A DNA stretch of 15,164 nt. Source: Candidatus Kaiserbacteria bacterium RIFCSPLOWO2_01_FULL_54_13. GTDB taxonomy: Bacteria; Patescibacteriota; Minisyncoccia; Phycocordibacterales; UBA2100. Below are positions 13,782-15,164 of the stretch, in pieces. Every line of letters starts with the position of its first letter. Position 1 is the first letter of the stretch. Made by a program: the position numbers and the translations under genes. The notes under the pieces are model-generated. The model did not search any database and was not told the origin of the DNA. It saw nothing but the letters and a program-made list of their open reading frames with translations. The stretch covers positions 9,100 through 24,263 of the forward strand of contig MFLZ01000001.1 in the NCBI GenBank assembly GCA_001781685.1, given 5' to 3'.

Positions 13782-15044
13782 TTATTTATTCACCTCCATT
13801 TTCTTTCTTAATTCGCTAACTCTTTCTTGAAGCCCCTCTTTTACTCCCTTCGCGCCCTCGTCCTTCACAAAAAATCCGCCAAATGGATCGGGCGCAAGCT
13901 CACCGACTGCACGCAATGCTCCTTTCCCAAAAACACTTTCTATTTTTCTCAGCCACATTGTTTGTCCATTGAAATATGCGCTCTGCAATTCTTTCCATAC
14001 GTCTGCCGAAGCTTCATCATACGACTGTTTTGTTTGAGCGGAACGGTCGAGTGCAACACCGTCGAGAATAAGATCCAAAATCTCAATCCCGTCTTGATAT
14101 GCGGAACTTTCCGATGGTTTGAGCCATGCATCCTTAATATTCTCGACGGTTTTGCCTTCTGCAATTTTTTTATAAGTATCCAAAAAAGATTCCTCCATTC
14201 GTATTTGAACATCGGCAAATTCACGTTCGCTTTTTATCATTGAATTCGTATACTCTTCAAGAGTCTCTTTCTCCCACGCAACCATCTGCGGACTTTTCGC
14301 TTCAACTTCTATTTCGCTCAATCTCTCTTTCATTTCCCGCTGTCGTTCCTCGATTTGCTTTTGAGCATCTGCGAGAATTTGTTTTTTCTTTTCCTCAAAT
14401 TTTTTTCGATCTTCTTTGCTTCCTGCGTTAATATATTCCTGTGCTTTTTGTATGTGCTGTTCGTATCTGTCCATGTGTTTACGGGGCAATGCTTCAACTT
14501 CGTCTTTGTGTTTCTGTGTTATTTCACGAGCGATTTTTTCCGTTATTGCCTCGTTCAATAACAGAAAATTTGTATCGCGTGTTTCTCGTTGGAGCCATGC
14601 AGTCGAAAATCCAGTCTTTGCAGGGCGGATATTTGAAAACGCCTCGACTTCCTCTTCGGGTTTGTATTGCCATTCAGACGAATGCGCGTGAAGTGATTCG
14701 TGAACAATAGTGTGGACATTTGCTTCGGATACCGCCGCTGAAAGCACTATCCAATCGTCTTTTTTATTCCACGAGCCTCTATCGTTGCCGATATAATTTA
14801 CAAAGGTAATTCTGTGCGGATCAAATGACCGACCCTCAATACCAAGTCCGCGCAGATATTCTTCCACATAGGAAGTCGCTAACCCGACCGCTTCTTTTTG
14901 TACCGGACTTTTTTCTATCTCGGAAAGACGTGTGCCTGCTACTTCGATATCAGCAGGACGGCGGGGCGATTCTTCTTCAGGCTCAAGTTCTGAATGAGCC
15001 TGCAAGTCTTTGAACTTGGATATATGCGGCTGTCGCTCTGGCAT
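13782..15044 (-). CDS. Zincin-like metallopeptidase with long coiled coil, unrecognised family
   Basis: The 420-residue protein has a charged N-terminus (1-50), then a domain with HESLH (115-119), an HExxH zinc site inside VHTIVHESLHAHSSEW, and NEAITEKIA (164-172) about 45 residues on, which would supply the third, glutamate ligand of gluzincins. Residues ~175-290 are a highly charged Lys/Glu helix, probably coiled coil. The C-terminal ~110 residues look globular (KQSYDEASADVWKEL, FGKGALRAVGELAPDPFGGFF). No signal peptide or membrane segment is seen, so it is probably cytoplasmic unless exported by another route. The start at ATG 15044 is supported by TATACT 6 nt upstream. Codon use is visibly more AT-rich than neighbours, and inverted copies of a repeat flank the gene, suggesting acquisition by transfer. 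Target unknown. Confidence 0.75.
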   Translation of the reverse strand: MPERQPHISKFKDLQAHSELEPEEESPRRPADIEVAGTRLSEIEKSPVQKEAVGLATSYVEEYLRGLGIEGRSFDPHRITFVNYIGNDRGSWNKKDDWIVLSAAVSEANVHTIVHESLHAHSSEWQYKPEEEVEAFSNIRPAKTGFSTAWLQRETRDTNFLLLNEAITEKIAREITQKHKDEVEALPRKHMDRYEQHIQKAQEYINAGSKEDRKKFEEKKKQILADAQKQIEERQREMKERLSEIEVEAKSPQMVAWEKETLEEYTNSMIKSEREFADVQIRMEESFLDTYKKIAEGKTVENIKDAWLKPSESSAYQDGIEILDLILDGVALDRSAQTKQSYDEASADVWKELQSAYFNGQTMWLRKIESVFGKGALRAVGELAPDPFGGFFVKDEGAKGVKEGLQERVSELRKKMEVNK

Positions 15045-15050
15045 GGATTC

Positions 15051-15059
15051 AGTATACCA
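15051..15059 (-). promoter_or_regulatory. Extended -10 promoter of the zincin-like gene (leaderless type)
   Basis: On the minus strand TGG precedes TATACT (15056-15051), which ends exactly 6 nt before the ATG at 15044. The extended -10 matches that at 4141-4149. No -35 was recognised. Confidence 0.55.
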
Positions 15060-15092
15060 AAATTTTCAGCTAAGATTTTGAGCATTATTAGC

Positions 15093-15164
15093 GGCAGAAC
15101 CCCGAAAGAAAACGCCCTTTCCTTTTTCAAAATGCATTCCCCCCCGCCAAATCAGAAATGCGAG
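15093..15164 (-). mobile_element. MITE-like hairpin repeat, right copy, cut by window end
   Basis: This is a 72-of-72 identical inverted copy of 13606-13677, including the seven-base homopolymer run. It continues past the window edge, where its second 18-bp terminal arm should lie. It starts 49 bases upstream of the zincin-like gene start. Confidence 0.75.

Noticed and set aside
1..15164. CRISPR array or toxin-antitoxin/defence cluster
   Set aside because: No regularly spaced direct repeats and no recognisable defence genes were found.

Overview
The window looks like a chromosomal segment of a Patescibacteria (CPR) bacterium, probably Parcubacteria-like. This is inferred from small tightly packed genes, class II (B12-dependent) ribonucleotide reductase, a fused O-antigen-ligase/TPR protein, MurJ, DUF192 and DUF1761 proteins, and TGA used as an ordinary stop codon. 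No 16S gene is present, so the placement is not proven.

Layout. Positions 31-4132 (minus): an O-antigen ligase-like TPR membrane protein followed by MurJ, a cell-envelope pair. Positions 4263-4641 (minus): RNase P RNA. It shares a compact divergent promoter region with a small unrecognised plus-strand gene (4723-4998) that ends in a strong terminator. Positions 5061-5355: non-coding, GC-rich, hairpin-rich. Positions 5356-8971 (minus): class II ribonucleotide reductase, a membrane-anchored DUF192 protein and a DUF1761 membrane protein, separated by inverted repeats. Positions 9088-12572 (plus): an unrecognised protein, an ABC exporter with fused membrane and ATPase domains, and a DUF155/RMD1-family membrane protein, with an operator-like palindrome in the first promoter. 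Positions 12608-13231 (minus): a LysE/RhtB-type exporter whose ATG directly abuts the CCA end of a tRNA-Ser-like sequence. Positions 13782-15044 (minus): a zincin-like protein with a long coiled coil, flanked by identical inverted copies of a repeat.

The most unusual object is the tRNA-Ser(GGA)-like sequence at 13232-13331. Its 3' half becomes a perfect tRNA only if two 22-nt blocks are removed, one from the variable-arm loop and one at the T stem/T loop junction. Each block is two back-to-back perfect 11-nt hairpins (4-bp stem, 3-nt loop). They resemble in design the double-hairpin elements known from fungal mitochondrial DNA. A third adjacent hairpin pair, also 22 nt, lies just upstream, but the 5' half of the tRNA could not be assembled.

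A second theme is promoter architecture. At least four genes have a -10-like hexamer exactly 6 nt before the start codon (8971, 9088, 11790, 15044), and a fifth has an 8-nt gap (4132), which points to leaderless transcripts. The 4723 gene instead has a leader and a Shine-Dalgarno site. A third theme is 110-130 bp inverted-repeat structures around or just before start and stop codons (murJ, DUF192, DUF1761).
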